Positions 34,187-44,960 of a stretch of 64,000 nucleotides of DNA are shown piece after piece. Position numbers and translations under genes: made by a program. The first letter of the stretch is position 1, and each line of letters starts with the position of its first letter. The stretch is from Calliopum simillimum. Its lineage: Eukaryota > Arthropoda > Insecta > Diptera > Lauxaniidae. The notes below the pieces were generated by a model. That model was not told where the DNA came from. It ran no database searches and was given only the letters and a program-made list of their open reading frames with translations. Location: the NCBI GenBank assembly GCA_951812925.1, contig OX638368.1:120427309-120491308 (forward strand), read 5' to 3'.

Positions 34187-35835
34187 ATACATCAGATACG
34201 TTTAAGTTATACCGAATTTAGACAATTTAAATATGTGCGTGTGTTATATCATGCATACATATGTTATTACAAATATGTGTATATAGTACCTACACGAACA
34301 AGCTGATATTTAATGTTTAGTGTAACATAAAGCTTTTAATCAGTTACTGGTTTCATAAAGTATTCTTAGATATAAGTGTTAAGCCCTTTAATTATACACG
34401 AGTTTATTACTATAGATAATGAAATTATTGCATGTAAAAATCAAACTTCGCTAAAAACATAATAAAAACAATAATATAAATGATTTATACAACAATTCAT
34501 TACAATTTTGATGAGGAAGCTACATATTAAAATATAACGTCATATAAAGTGCAATATGATATATGAGGAAAGTTCAAAGCAAAATAAATTGTTGTTGGCA
34601 CAAATTTTGGAGAAAAATTGTTTTTTCAAGACTGTCGGATTTTTCAGAAATTATCAGTAAGATACTATATACTCCAAACAGACCTTGGAACTTTTGTACT
34701 TTTATTCGAAAAGTTCTACAAATAAATGTTTTTGAAGACTATTTTGCATAAAAGTCTATAAAAATTGACCGAAATATGGCCAATGGTACATGGAAATTTT
34801 ATTTATGCGGTCGGAAAAACAGTTTTTACTCAAAACCAAGGCTTCTTACGAAAAAAGTGTATAAAGCAAAAAATGCTTAGAATCATTCAGGAAATACGTG
34901 AGATTTTTTTTAGAATTTTTGGAACATTTTTAATTTTTTTTTACATGTTTTGTTAAATTATAAAATGTCCCCAAAAATTATGAAAAAAATTACATGTATT
35001 CCTTGAACGATTCTAAGTATTTTTTGCCTCTAACACTTTTTACGTAAGACGCCTTTGTTTTCAATTAAAACCATTTTTCCGAGCGCATAAACAAAATTTC
35101 TATATTTGTGTGGCCATATTTTGGTAAATTTTTGACACAAGAAATTTTTTGAATAAACCATTTTAAAGAAAATTTTTTTAATTTTTTGAATAAGCTATTT
35201 CGATGGCAAATTTAATTCTCTACAAAAAGTTTCCTAACAAAAAAATATCGAAATTTTGCTTCATTCGATAGATATTTTGAAAAAACTTAAAACTGTAAAG
35301 GGTGCATTTCTTCCCTTCCCCTCCTCCGATTTCCACCCAATAATTTAATAGCATTCCGCGATTTTTTCATCCTAAATGACCAATTGAACGATTTCTGTAA
35401 TAAGAACCCGTGAACGTCTTACTTCCTTTTTAAATGACCTAATCAATAAACTTATATGTAATATCTTAGAAACTGTACAAACCATTTTGGTGCAATTTTG
35501 TGAGTAGGTGCCATACATGAACACCATATACTGCAGGGGATTTGCTCTTGGGAGGGGGTTTTCACATATGAAAATGAGCGAAAGCTACCTATATGAATCA
35601 TTAAATTTGTACCATTATATATGGGTAAAAGACCTTCCTGGGGGGAGGGTTTGAACCCCAAAATACCCCCCGTGTGCACGGGTTTGTGTATGTATACAAA
35701 CAACAAAAAAAATTTTTCATGGGTATTGTATTGTAGTTTCGAAAAATATGGAAAATATTAAAAAAATTGTTTTTGTTGTACACAAGCCAAAATTCTACTC
35801 CGACCGGGGCTGGACTTAGTGATTTTGAAACGCTG
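34187..35835. other. gene B 3' flank and intergenic
   Basis: The first 300 bases are probably 3' untranslated sequence. The rest is AT-rich with repeat-like phrases and no coding unit recognised. Confidence 0.35.
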
Positions 35836-35839
35836 GACT

Positions 35840-36469
35840 GGGGGCTAGTGTGGACAAATTCAAATTCTCTCCCCGCTTTGAATTTTTTGTTTCTGTTTAA
35901 TTTTTTTCAAGTTGGTATTTGCACTCTGCATCACCAAAAAAAAATTCATTTGTTGACAGTTCAGCTTTCCATGATAATGTGACCGAACTTGCTTTACGCT
36001 GCAAAAAGTAAGTTTTTTGTTTTTTCGTAATTTCATCAATATCGACAAAGACGTGGAAAGTCATCAATTCTTACCGAAACACCTGACAAGACAAATGAAG
36101 AAACGCTTAAAAGAAAAAATGCACCTCCAAAAAATATTCGCTTTAAGAAACAAATAAAATTCAGATAGCGATGTTCCCAATGAGAATATATTGGAATCAG
36201 AGGAAGAGCCTGAACTTGATGAAATCGATGACGACAGTAAGGGACCAACTCTTTTAATTTTTAATTACGTTTTTGTATCAATTATCAAGTCTCTAAGGGT
36301 GTCCACACTAGCCCCCAGTAAAATCAATGGTTGTCCACACTAGCCCCGTATAGGGGGCTACTATGGACAAATGAAAGCTCTTTATAAAATAATTTAATAG
36401 TGCATTTATGAAAATAATAATATTAATAATATAATTTTGTAATTATATAAAAATTGTCCACACTAGACC
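35840..36469. mobile_element. DNA-transposon relic with GGCTAGTGTGGACAA ends
   Basis: GGCTAGTGTGGACAA near 35843 and TTGTCCACACTAG ending near 36466 are inverted; two more copies of GTCCACACTAGCCCC lie at 36301-36348. A small acidic coding remnant at 36162-36245 (ESEEEPELDEIDDD) recalls the acidic tail of pogo-like transposases, but this is weak. A run of 20 C follows at 36472-36491. Confidence 0.5.
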
Positions 36470-36471
36470 TT

Positions 36472-36491
36472 CCCCCCCCCCCCCCCCCCCC
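36472..36491 (+). repeat. poly-C tract
   Basis: Twenty consecutive C directly outside the right end of the element above, striking in such AT-rich DNA. It may be an assembly or sequencing weak point. Confidence 0.95.
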
Positions 36492-37930
36492 TTCTGAACA
36501 TATAGTGCCAGGGCCGTGCGCAGGACTTGCTCCTAGGGGAGGTTTTCATAAAAAAAAAAAAAAACGTAGGACACTGTTTAGAGAAAACTATGATCAAAAT
36601 TTATATACATAAATTGTAATATAGGTATCGTCAGCTTAATGAGAAACTGTGTTAAGTACATTTCCGGGTCAAAATGACTTTTATATGCCATTCGAATGGT
36701 AATAAGACGACCCATAAGAAGCGTAAAAAAATGAAACATCAAAATAACATGTTTAAATGGTAAAAATTAAAAGTAATAAAAAGTGCTGAGTCCAAAATTT
36801 TTCCATTTTTAATAATACAAATTTTTTTTACTTTGTTTATGAAACCAAGCCGATTGCACTAACTCTGGTCACGAAAGCGCATTGAGTCCTGGTGTTTTTA
36901 ATTAAAATATTTTGAGCTATCTATCACTCAGGCTAGTTAGCATTACGTTTTTTGAGAATTAGAATAAATTTTAGAGTTGGAAAGTAAGTTTGCAAGCAAA
37001 CCAAAACAAAGTTAGTTATTTTCTCCCTAATAAATAGATTAATTCAATGAAAATATGTATTGATTTAAATCATTATTAATATCTAATTGCTTTAAGGCTT
37101 TGTTGTCTTTTTTGTAAGATTTTTTTTTCGGTTTAAGATAACATCGATTAATGAAGAATATATTGGTTACATACGGATTCAACAATACGGATTCAACCAT
37201 GATTACAAACTAAGTCCAAGATACGACAAAAACGAGGCCGAGCTCGGTTTTACCTCGATGTCGCTCCACTCAAGGTTTTTAAGCAAAGTTGTTCACTGGG
37301 GTTCAATATAAAGAAAAAGTTATTTTTTTTAAATTGGTCAATGAGGTAATCGATTTTCAGGGTCGAATTTCGGTAACTAAATGGCCCTTACCTACATTGT
37401 TTCTGTATAAAAAAAAGGTTTGACAAAAATCAACAATAAACTGAGTTAGTTTTCGATTATTTGTAGATTCGGAAATTGTATTTGTGAAAATTCTATTATA
37501 TGCATTTTTAGGAATTTTTTGGTGAAGAAAATAAAAATGAATTTTTGCGTTTTTTTTAGAAAAAAAAAAATCATTTTCAATGTAAACTTCGATGTTGAAT
37601 CCGGCCTTAGAATTGCTATATCTTGTATGGTTTTCGAGAAATCTTAACCTAAAAGTTTTGTTTTCCATGTTTTTGAGGTTATATAGCAAAACATGGAAAT
37701 CTTTAGGCACAAAACCTGATAACGCAGCTTGAAGCCCCAGTCTTTAATTTCAAAAATCCGAATCTAGCAACCAATTTTTTCTATCATGTCTGAGATCCGA
37801 GTTATCCTTGATTTAAAGTGCAGAAAAAGCTATTTACAGACATATGGCGTGCATCCGCTCTGTAAATTTTGATGTAAATCTTGTCGACCACGCACCAAAA
37901 AAGTGGACTAAATTCATGAAAAAGTGGAGG
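36492..37930. other. intergenic with foldback-arm fragments
   Basis: A piece at 37590-37700 matches the arm of the 4309-5274 foldback element (GTTGAATCCGGCCTTAGAAT). A piece at 37745-37860 matches 48080-48195 (GATCCGAGTTAT.CTTGATTT). No gene recognised. Confidence 0.45.
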
Positions 37931-37934
37931 AAGA

Positions 37935-38588
37935 CCGACACATAAGGTGTCGCAACATCGCTATTAACCTCTTCTGAATCGAAATGATCTCGAACCATTT
38001 TTGCACAGATTGGTTAGGTACTAGTGACTACAAATAGATAACGTATGATAGTAATGTGCGAAAAAGATCATGGTCAAAACGAGGTGAGCCTACCCAAATC
38101 GTCGCAAAGCCGGAGCTGACGCCAAGGAAGGTTTTGCTGAGTATTTGGTTGGACTGCAAGGGTCCTGTGTACTAAAAGCTTTTCTGCTTAGCCAAACGAT
38201 TAATTCGGAAGTGTTCTGTCAGCAATTAACAAAATTGAATAAAGCGCTCAAGGAAAAACGACCGGAATTAGTCAACAGAAAGGGCATCGCCTTTCATCAC
38301 GACAGCGCTAGACCACATACTTCTTTGGTGATTCGCCAAAAACTGAGGGAGCTTGGTTGGGAAATTTTCATGCATCTACCATACAGCACAAATCTTGAAC
38401 CTTCGTATTACCATTTGTTTCACTCGTTGCATAATTATCTTGTTGGCGTTAAATTGAATTCCCTAGTGGATTGCAAAATGGTCTTGACCGAGTTTTTCGA
38501 GCGGAAACCCCAGGAATCTTTTATGGACCGTATTATGGTTTTGCCCGAAGTTGGCGAGTGGTGCTCAATATCAATGGAAAATATTTGA
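37935..38588 (+). pseudogene. mariner transposase remnant, catalytic residue lost
   Basis: The upstream part, in other frames with stops, shows RLVTSDYK and KRSWSKRGEPTQIVAKPE near 38005-38110 and PRKVLLSIWLDCKG near 38120. The open part 38145-38588 continues with KEKRPELVNRKGIAFHHDSARPHTSL and LRELGWEIF. The second catalytic aspartate is kept (HHDSARPH), but the third is tyrosine (EPSYYHLF where mariner has PSDYHLF). It resembles the irritans group of mariners. The start of the element is not visible; a frameshift lies near 38165. It is inactive. Confidence 0.85.
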
Positions 38589-38639
38589 CTCAGTGAAGTT
38601 ATTTTGATATATGAAAAAAGATTGGATGAACTAAGCATT

Positions 38640-39321
38640 TTTTTTTTTTTTTTTGCTATTTCGAAATTCGATTAAAAAACATTTAATTCTTGCGAATTTT
38701 GAGCCTGAATAATTTTAAATGTGGCAATGATCTCGATATCGATTTTTGACATTTGTTTTAAGATACCAAAATAAAACGATTCCAATTGAAAAATTGGTGG
38801 TTATAATTTTTTTGATCAGAAAACTAATCACTGGGCTAAAAATTCATATTTTTTGTTACTTACTATCTTTCTAAAAACCTTCATAACTATTTCTAAATGG
38901 TATTTGAATAAAATTTTTTGATGGTCTATATTTAAAATATAAGTAAAAAAATAGCTTTCTTCTATTTTTTCAATTTGCAGGAAAAAACGCTAATGCAAGC
39001 AGGTTTTTTTAAAAAATGTGTACCTTTATAAATTGTTGAAATGAGCTAACCTACAGCAACAGTCAAAATAACTGTGATATTATTAATGAAATTATAGGTA
39101 CGAGTTCTTATGAGATAAATTCTTTTTTATTTCAATACATATTTTCAAATCATAAATATTTATTTAATTTTTTTTTTTGTGTAAAATATCTCTCTGGGGG
39201 GGGTTTGAACCCCCAAAACCCCACCCCCCCGTGCGTACGGGCCTGTATAGTGCTAAGTACACTTTTAAATATTTAAACGTGGTACGATAAGAGGAATAGT
39301 CAAAAAAAAATCATATAAAGA
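38640..39321. other. intergenic
   Basis: T-run at 38637-38655 and low-complexity sequence; GGGGGGG near 39197 and CCCCCC near 39224. No gene recognised. Confidence 0.35.
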
Positions 39322-39743
39322 GTGTGTCGAAAAAAACTTATACACATTTTTCAAGTCATAACTTATCCTGTGAATCACGTCAGCTCGTGTAGTTAAAAGC
39401 TCTGATTCTTTTGTGTGCAGAACCAAAGCTAATGCTGAGCTGGAGTCGTATAAAGCTCAGAAAGTTCCAAATCGCAATGCGGATAACAGTTTACATGGAA
39501 AAAAACGAGCTAACAAATTTAAGTCAAATTTTATAAAAAAATTTACGTGCTGTGTGATAGATGATGAAACCTATGTTCTGGCAGACTTTTCACAACTTCA
39601 GGGTCAAGATTTTTATATCAATATTCCAATATTTTAAAATTTTATGAATTTCTGTAATATATCAATAAATTCACTAATTTTTAAGAATCAAACGGTTTAA
39701 GTTTTATTTAACTTTAAGCGTGTATAAGTTTTTTTCGACACAC
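39322..39743 (+). mobile_element. internally deleted Tc1/mariner-superfamily element
   Basis: Ends are perfect inverted repeats of 24 bases starting GTGTGTCGAAAAAAACTT. The single internal frame at 39413-39637 keeps a transposase core piece: NRNADNSLHGKKRANKF, then CCVIDDETYVLADFSQL and GQDFY. DDETYV is the first catalytic aspartate block of a divergent Tc1/mariner lineage. The remaining catalytic part and the DNA-binding domain are absent. The element is 422 bp and non-autonomous. No TA is directly adjacent. Confidence 0.75.
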
Positions 39744-40243
39744 ATTTTAGATGACTAGAGGTGTCTCTTGGCTATCTAAGTGACCGTTTTGAGCTCATTT
39801 TTGTAAAAAAAATTTATTTATGCACCAAAATAGTATTGCATCAATCGATGGGAATAAGTCTATAATAAGGTGCGGACATAGCCAGATGTGTCTCCAGGTG
39901 CTCTAAAAGACAGTTTTGTATAAATTTTTTGCTACACCAATCAATGTAAGTACGTCGAAAATAAATGTTGGACATAACCGACATCATCTCGGCCACTGAA
40001 AGAACATACTTAGATGCATTCTTTAAAAACACAAAAGTTTAGAATATAACTTTTTTTTCGGAAAATAAGTTCAAAGAGCTCAAGAGAACCCTCTGGTTAT
40101 TTCCAAAATTTATTTAACCATCAATTGGTGTAATAAAATATTTTTACTAAAATAAAACCAAAACGGTCAATAAGAAAGGCCGGAGACACCTCTGGTCAAG
40201 TAAAAAATTAATACAACGTTTATTCTTAAATTCATAAATTTCA
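39744..40243. other. intergenic
   Basis: No feature recognised except the left copy of TAAATTTCA at 40235-40243, a target duplication for the next element. Confidence 0.35.
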
Positions 40244-40711
40244 GGTTACCGGACATAGTCCCAACGGACATAATCCCCACTTCGTAAATGGCGATTATGT
40301 CCGAAAATTTTTCGGTCAGGGGTTATGTCCGAAAAATTTAAAATTTTTGCAATAATCCATTTAAAAAATTAATATAGTGTTAGATGTTATAGACTGATCC
40401 GCCGCGAAGCCGATGTTGAATTTTTAGGAGTTTTAAATCCTGAGCTGCGGCCACAGGCCACCCACTTAGTCCTACCCTTATGTAAAATTACTGTGGCTAG
40501 CAAACTAGGTGTTGCATATATTATAGATTGATCATCGGCTGAAGGTCGCCGCAAAAACGGTATTGGAATTTTTGGGAGTTGTAAATACTGAGCTGCGGCT
40601 GTTGTCAATTACAAAATATCGTTATGGGCACTATGTCCGTTTTTTCCTGGGGATTATGTCCGAAACACTTAGAAATGGGGACTATGTCCGAGGGGACTAT
40701 GTCACGGCACC
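40244..40711. mobile_element. MITE with 9-bp target duplication, GGACATAGTCCC ends
   Basis: Left end GGTTACCGGACATAGTCCC, right end the inverted GGGACTATGTCACGGCACC. TAAATTTCA is duplicated on both sides (40235-40243, 40712-40720). Sub-terminal copies of GGACATAATCCCC and GGGATTATGTCCG occur. 468 bp, no transposase. The 9-bp duplication fits Mutator-like or foldback families. A related copy lies in reverse orientation inside the foldback element of gene D intron 2 (about 51250-51563). Confidence 0.85.
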
Positions 40712-40720
40712 TAAATTTCA

Positions 40721-41300
40721 TATTGATTAATTTTTTGACATCATGTTTTTGGTGTTCCGCAAAAAACATGCACATTTTTCGCCTCGTACAAGCTGACCAC
40801 TATATAGGATACCGCAAGACACGGAGTAGGCATGAAAAGTTTATAATTTATATTTTTTCAGCTATCAATAGGGTTAGTTCTAAAGTGGATTCTGAACATC
40901 ACAAAAGTCATTCTAAGCTCAGACACTATTGATGCTGAAGAAATATTTTTGCATTGGCCTTGTCAACATAATTAAACGATAATTAAGTAATGCAATAATG
41001 ACCCACTAGTGTATAATAGTTAACGTCATTCATTGATAAGCAAGTTGTAATTTTATTACAAAAGCACAATGCATACTCTTCTCTAAATTGGGGACAAAGC
41101 AATTTTTACGTTAACGCCCTTTCAAACAAAAAACTAAACGGCGCAGTTTAGTAATTTCTAAACAAAACTTAAAACTATCAGACTGCACTTATCTTGTTTA
41201 GGCAAAAACTTGATGTGGACAATGAACACTCGTTCTCTATCGACAACTTGTTGATAAGGGACTGCAATATTTGTAAATGCTTAGTATTATTGAGTTTAAT
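40721..41300. other. upstream region of gene C
   Basis: No coding feature. Some phrases near 41230-41300 (GTTGATAAGGG) resemble the region upstream of gene D, showing the duplication includes flanking DNA. Confidence 0.4.
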
Positions 41301-41398
41301 GCAAATCTTTAAATTCGATTGAATTGACAAAACAACTGGCATTTCGAGTTTTATTGCCGCTGAGGTGAATACACAGACTTTTAGGAGTCTTGCGGTAA
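41301..41398 (+). promoter_or_regulatory. TATA-like/Inr promoter of gene C
   Basis: AATCTTTAAATTC followed 33 bases later by GCATTT (predicted start A at 41341), then AGTTTTATTGCCGC and GAGTCTTGCGGTA. The block is conserved at genes B and D. It lies 195 bases before the coding start, with a possible small leader intron (GTAAGT near 41431, TTTTTTTAG near 41460). Confidence 0.6.
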
Positions 41399-41535
41399 AC
41401 TTGTTCTGGATTAATAGAAAACAGAACAGAAAGTAAGTAAATATATGTATGTTTTTATTTTTTTAGAATTTAGTTTAATTATATAGGTATTAACGTTAAA
41501 ATTTTTAGTCATTTAATGCATTAGTAAGATATTAG

Positions 41536-44500
41536 ATGAGCTGTGCTGAAGTACTATATACGGAAATTAAACTTTTTGAAGTTAACATTGATAGAAACCC
41601 ATATTCTCGAAAAATGGAACCCGTCAAGACTTTGAACACTTACATCGCCTCCATTGCAGGTAAGTTGCATTCAAATAAATCATGTACAATGCAATGAAAA
41701 AACTTATAATATCACAACTAATAGATAGATATCGATCCAAGTACCTCTTGAATAGAGGGTCATTATTAAAATAATATCTGTTATGTACACGTATGCGTAG
41801 TATACTTACGAAGAAAAACAATTTTTTGTAATTTGATTAATTTCTTTTAGTAAATCTATCCGCTTTTGCTGTTGGCACTTGCTTGGGCTGGACATCACCA
41901 GTTATACCGAAATTAAAAAGTGATGATATCTCACAATCACCACTTGATCATAAGATCACTGCCGAAAATGAAGCTTGGATTTCTTCGATTATTGCACTTG
42001 GCGCCTTGCTACGTAAGTATCTAATATGTTTGTGGTTAATATATAGAATTTCACTTGAGTTTCTTTTCCTCATCTTAGCGCCCTTTATTTCGGGACCTTT
42101 AGCCGATAGGTTTGGACGCAAATGGATATTACTGTCGGGCTCATTAATTTTTATATTATCGTATGCATTGCTACTGATAGCAACCGAAGTTTGGGTTATC
42201 TATCTGGCACGTGCGATCCAAGTAAGTATAATACTTCAATATCGTGTTGTTATATATGCGCCTACACAATAAGAATAGTCATATACTTTTACGTGTAAAA
42301 GCCTCGAAAACCTCGTAAAGTCGTAAAAGTTGTCAAAATTAATACAAAATTTGACATTGTTTTTTTTTTTTCGTTTACATATTTCGATTAATTTTAGTCT
42401 ATGAAATTATCATTCCTAAAATGGTTAGAAAGAGATAACTAGTAAGGGTTATACCCGTACATTATTTGTAAGTTATGCACCATGCCCTCATGTGCGAATG
42501 CACCTATTTTTTGCTCTGAGCTTGATTCGACTGTTTCTAGTGTCTGAATCAGAGCTTGCCCCTATTTTTTCTATTGCTAATGTGTATTTATGTTGCTTTC
42601 CCGAAAATAAACTAATGGTAGACATGTCCGTCAACCGATTACGCTCATTTTTAGTCCCCCGAGCTTACTTTTACGATGGAAGATTTCATCGAAATATCTT
42701 TCTTCTAAAAAATATTAAAATGATTTCAACAGACAGCCAGGCAGCCATACGGACATACAGTCAGAAAGGCGGAGATATACAGTTAGACAGGCGGACATAG
42801 CAATATCGACTCAGGAAGTGACATTGATCAAGAATATATGGGGCATTACATACGTTACCGGATAGCATTTGGCTATTGCATGACCAATTTTTTTGAAATT
42901 TGATTTGATGATTTTTTTCTTTATAGAACTAGCTGAGACTCGCATCCATCATTTTTTAAAATTTTTTTTATCAAGCCGTTTCAGAGATATAAATTTTTTA
43001 AAAACTGAAAAAGCTGCAAAAACGATATTAAATAGTTTTTTGATATGCTCATTACTCCGCCAATAGTTGACCTAATCATGTGATTTTTGTTTTTAAGTTT
43101 TATTTTTTTAAGAAAATTTTTAAAAAAAAATCCAAAAAAATTTTTTTATATGATTTTTTATTTTTTGTAAAAATGCTTACCGACCCCCGTTAATTTTTCC
43201 TCTCCAACATTTCTCTTAAATATACTACCCCATTTTTTCTACCCTTTAAGGGGGCGCCCCTACAAAAATTTTATAAAAATATCACAAAAAAATTCCTTAT
43301 TCCCGGGAGAGGAATAAAATGATTACAGACCTCACTAATTTTTTGGTCCAATATTTTTTTCGAGCATACTAGCCCCTTTTATCCCCCCTTAAGAGGCTTT
43401 CCATACAAAATTAATGTTTCTATCTTAATTTTGCATGGGAGGCCCTTTAAGTGGTGGTAAAAAGAGAATAGTATGTTTGAGAAAAATGTTGAGGAGAAAA
43501 AACTAATTGGGGTCGGTGAACATTTTTTTCGCCTTCCGGCCATGAAGATTTTTTTTGATGTTTTATCAAAATTTTTGAATGGGAGCCCCCTTAATTAGAG
43601 TTAAAAAGGGTTTATATGTTGGAGAAAAGTGGTAATAAAATGATATATTCATTATTCAAATTTTCTGATAATTTTTATATGACTTTCCTTTCCCAGTTTT
43701 CTAAAAAAAAAAACAGTTGTATAGTTTTTAAAACAACTAGAACTTTCATTACATATAATTAATTAGACGCAAAATCTAACAGAATTCTCCGAATTTATAC
43801 TTAAATTTTGATATTCAATTTTGTTTTTCTCTCTTGGGGCGCCGGTGGAGGTTATACCACCACAGTGCTACCAATGTATATTGGTGAAATCGCTTCAGAT
43901 CAAGTACGTGGTTCAACAGGTTCACTTTTGCAATTGTTTGTTGTTAGTAAGTAACGAGGATAAGTTCAAGCACATACCTAATTCAATAATAACTAATACA
44001 ACTTCCTCATTATATTTTTCAGTTGGCAATCTTTATGTTTTTTGCATTGGACCATACGTTTCATATCAAGCTCTACAATGGTACTGTATGGCAATACCGA
44101 TTCTTTTTGCCGTAGTATTTTTCTTTATGCCTGAAAGTCCTTACTACTACGTTAGCAAAGGTCGCTATGCTGATGCTGTAAAATCATTGCAGTTCCTACG
44201 CGGTCAAAGCGCTGAAGCAGTACGAGTTGAATTGTTGGAAATTCAAGCTAATATCGAGGAGGCAAATACCAATAAGGGTACAATAATGGATATATGCAGA
44301 AATTATGCTTACCGTAAAGCTCTCATCATAACGCTTGGTCTGATTATATTCCAACAGTTTTCAGGCATTACTGCAGTAGTTTTTAATGCTCAATCGATTT
44401 TTGAAAATGCCAATACCGGTTTTGATGCTGCCGTATCAGGTATCATTATAGGCGCAATGCAGGTTGCTTCATCGGGGCTGACACCTTTTATTGCCGATCG

Positions 44501-44960
44501 TTGGGGTCGAAAGTTAATTTTGTTAATTTCGGCAGTTTTAATGAGCATTGGATTGGCAGCTGTGGGTGCATTCTTCTATATTCAAGCAACTGGTGGAAAT
44601 ATTGATAATATTCTCTGGTTACCCTTAACCGTTCTCATACTATATATTATAGTATATTGTTTTAGTTTTGGTCCAATTCCGTATGCAATATTGGGTGAAA
44701 TGTTCCCAACAAATATTAAATCAATTGCTACTTCGATCAATATTACATGTTGTTGGCTTATAGTTTTTGTTGTGAATATTATATATCCACATCTGAATGA
44801 ATTGGGTACATATTACGCTTTCTGGATGTTTGCTGCATTTTGCGCAGGCGCCTTCTTTTTCGTTCTTTTTGTCGTGATTGAGACAAAGGGATTAAGCTTA
44901 CAAGAAATTCAGCATAAACTTCAAAGGCAGAATGTTCAAACTCAACAACTCATAAACTGA
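41536..44960 (+). CDS. sugar porter C, Tret1-like, divergent substrate site
   Basis: MFS sugar porter. Exons 41536-41659, 41851-42012, 42079-42221, 43838-43946, 44023-44960; 491 residues. Motifs: CLGWTSP, LADRFGRKW, PESPYYYVSKGR, ADRWGRK, GEMFPTNIK and IETKGLS. Differences from A and B: helix 7 reads QQFSGITAV (Asn to Thr at 296) and helix 10 reads GPIPYAILGE (Trp to Tyr at 400). Exon 4 is placed by homology (GAGGGYTTTVLPMYIGE) and exact 109-bp length. The base pair before it is GG, not AG; the frame upstream closes at TAA 43802-43804 with no AG in between. Intron 3 is long (1616 bp). AATAAA near 45083 may end the transcript. It is functional if the acceptor is used, otherwise a damaged gene. 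Confidence 0.83.
42700..42845 (+). repeat. dispersed fly repeat inside gene C intron 3
   Basis: ACAGACAGCCAGGCAGCCAT, then CATAGCAATATCGACTCAGGAAGTGACATTGATCAAGAATATATGG in outline. A second copy lies at 45810-45925 (GACAGACAGGCAGCCAGC, then ATGGCTATATCGACTCAAGAGG). Similar phrases are common in fly genomes; I cannot assign the family. Confidence 0.55.
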
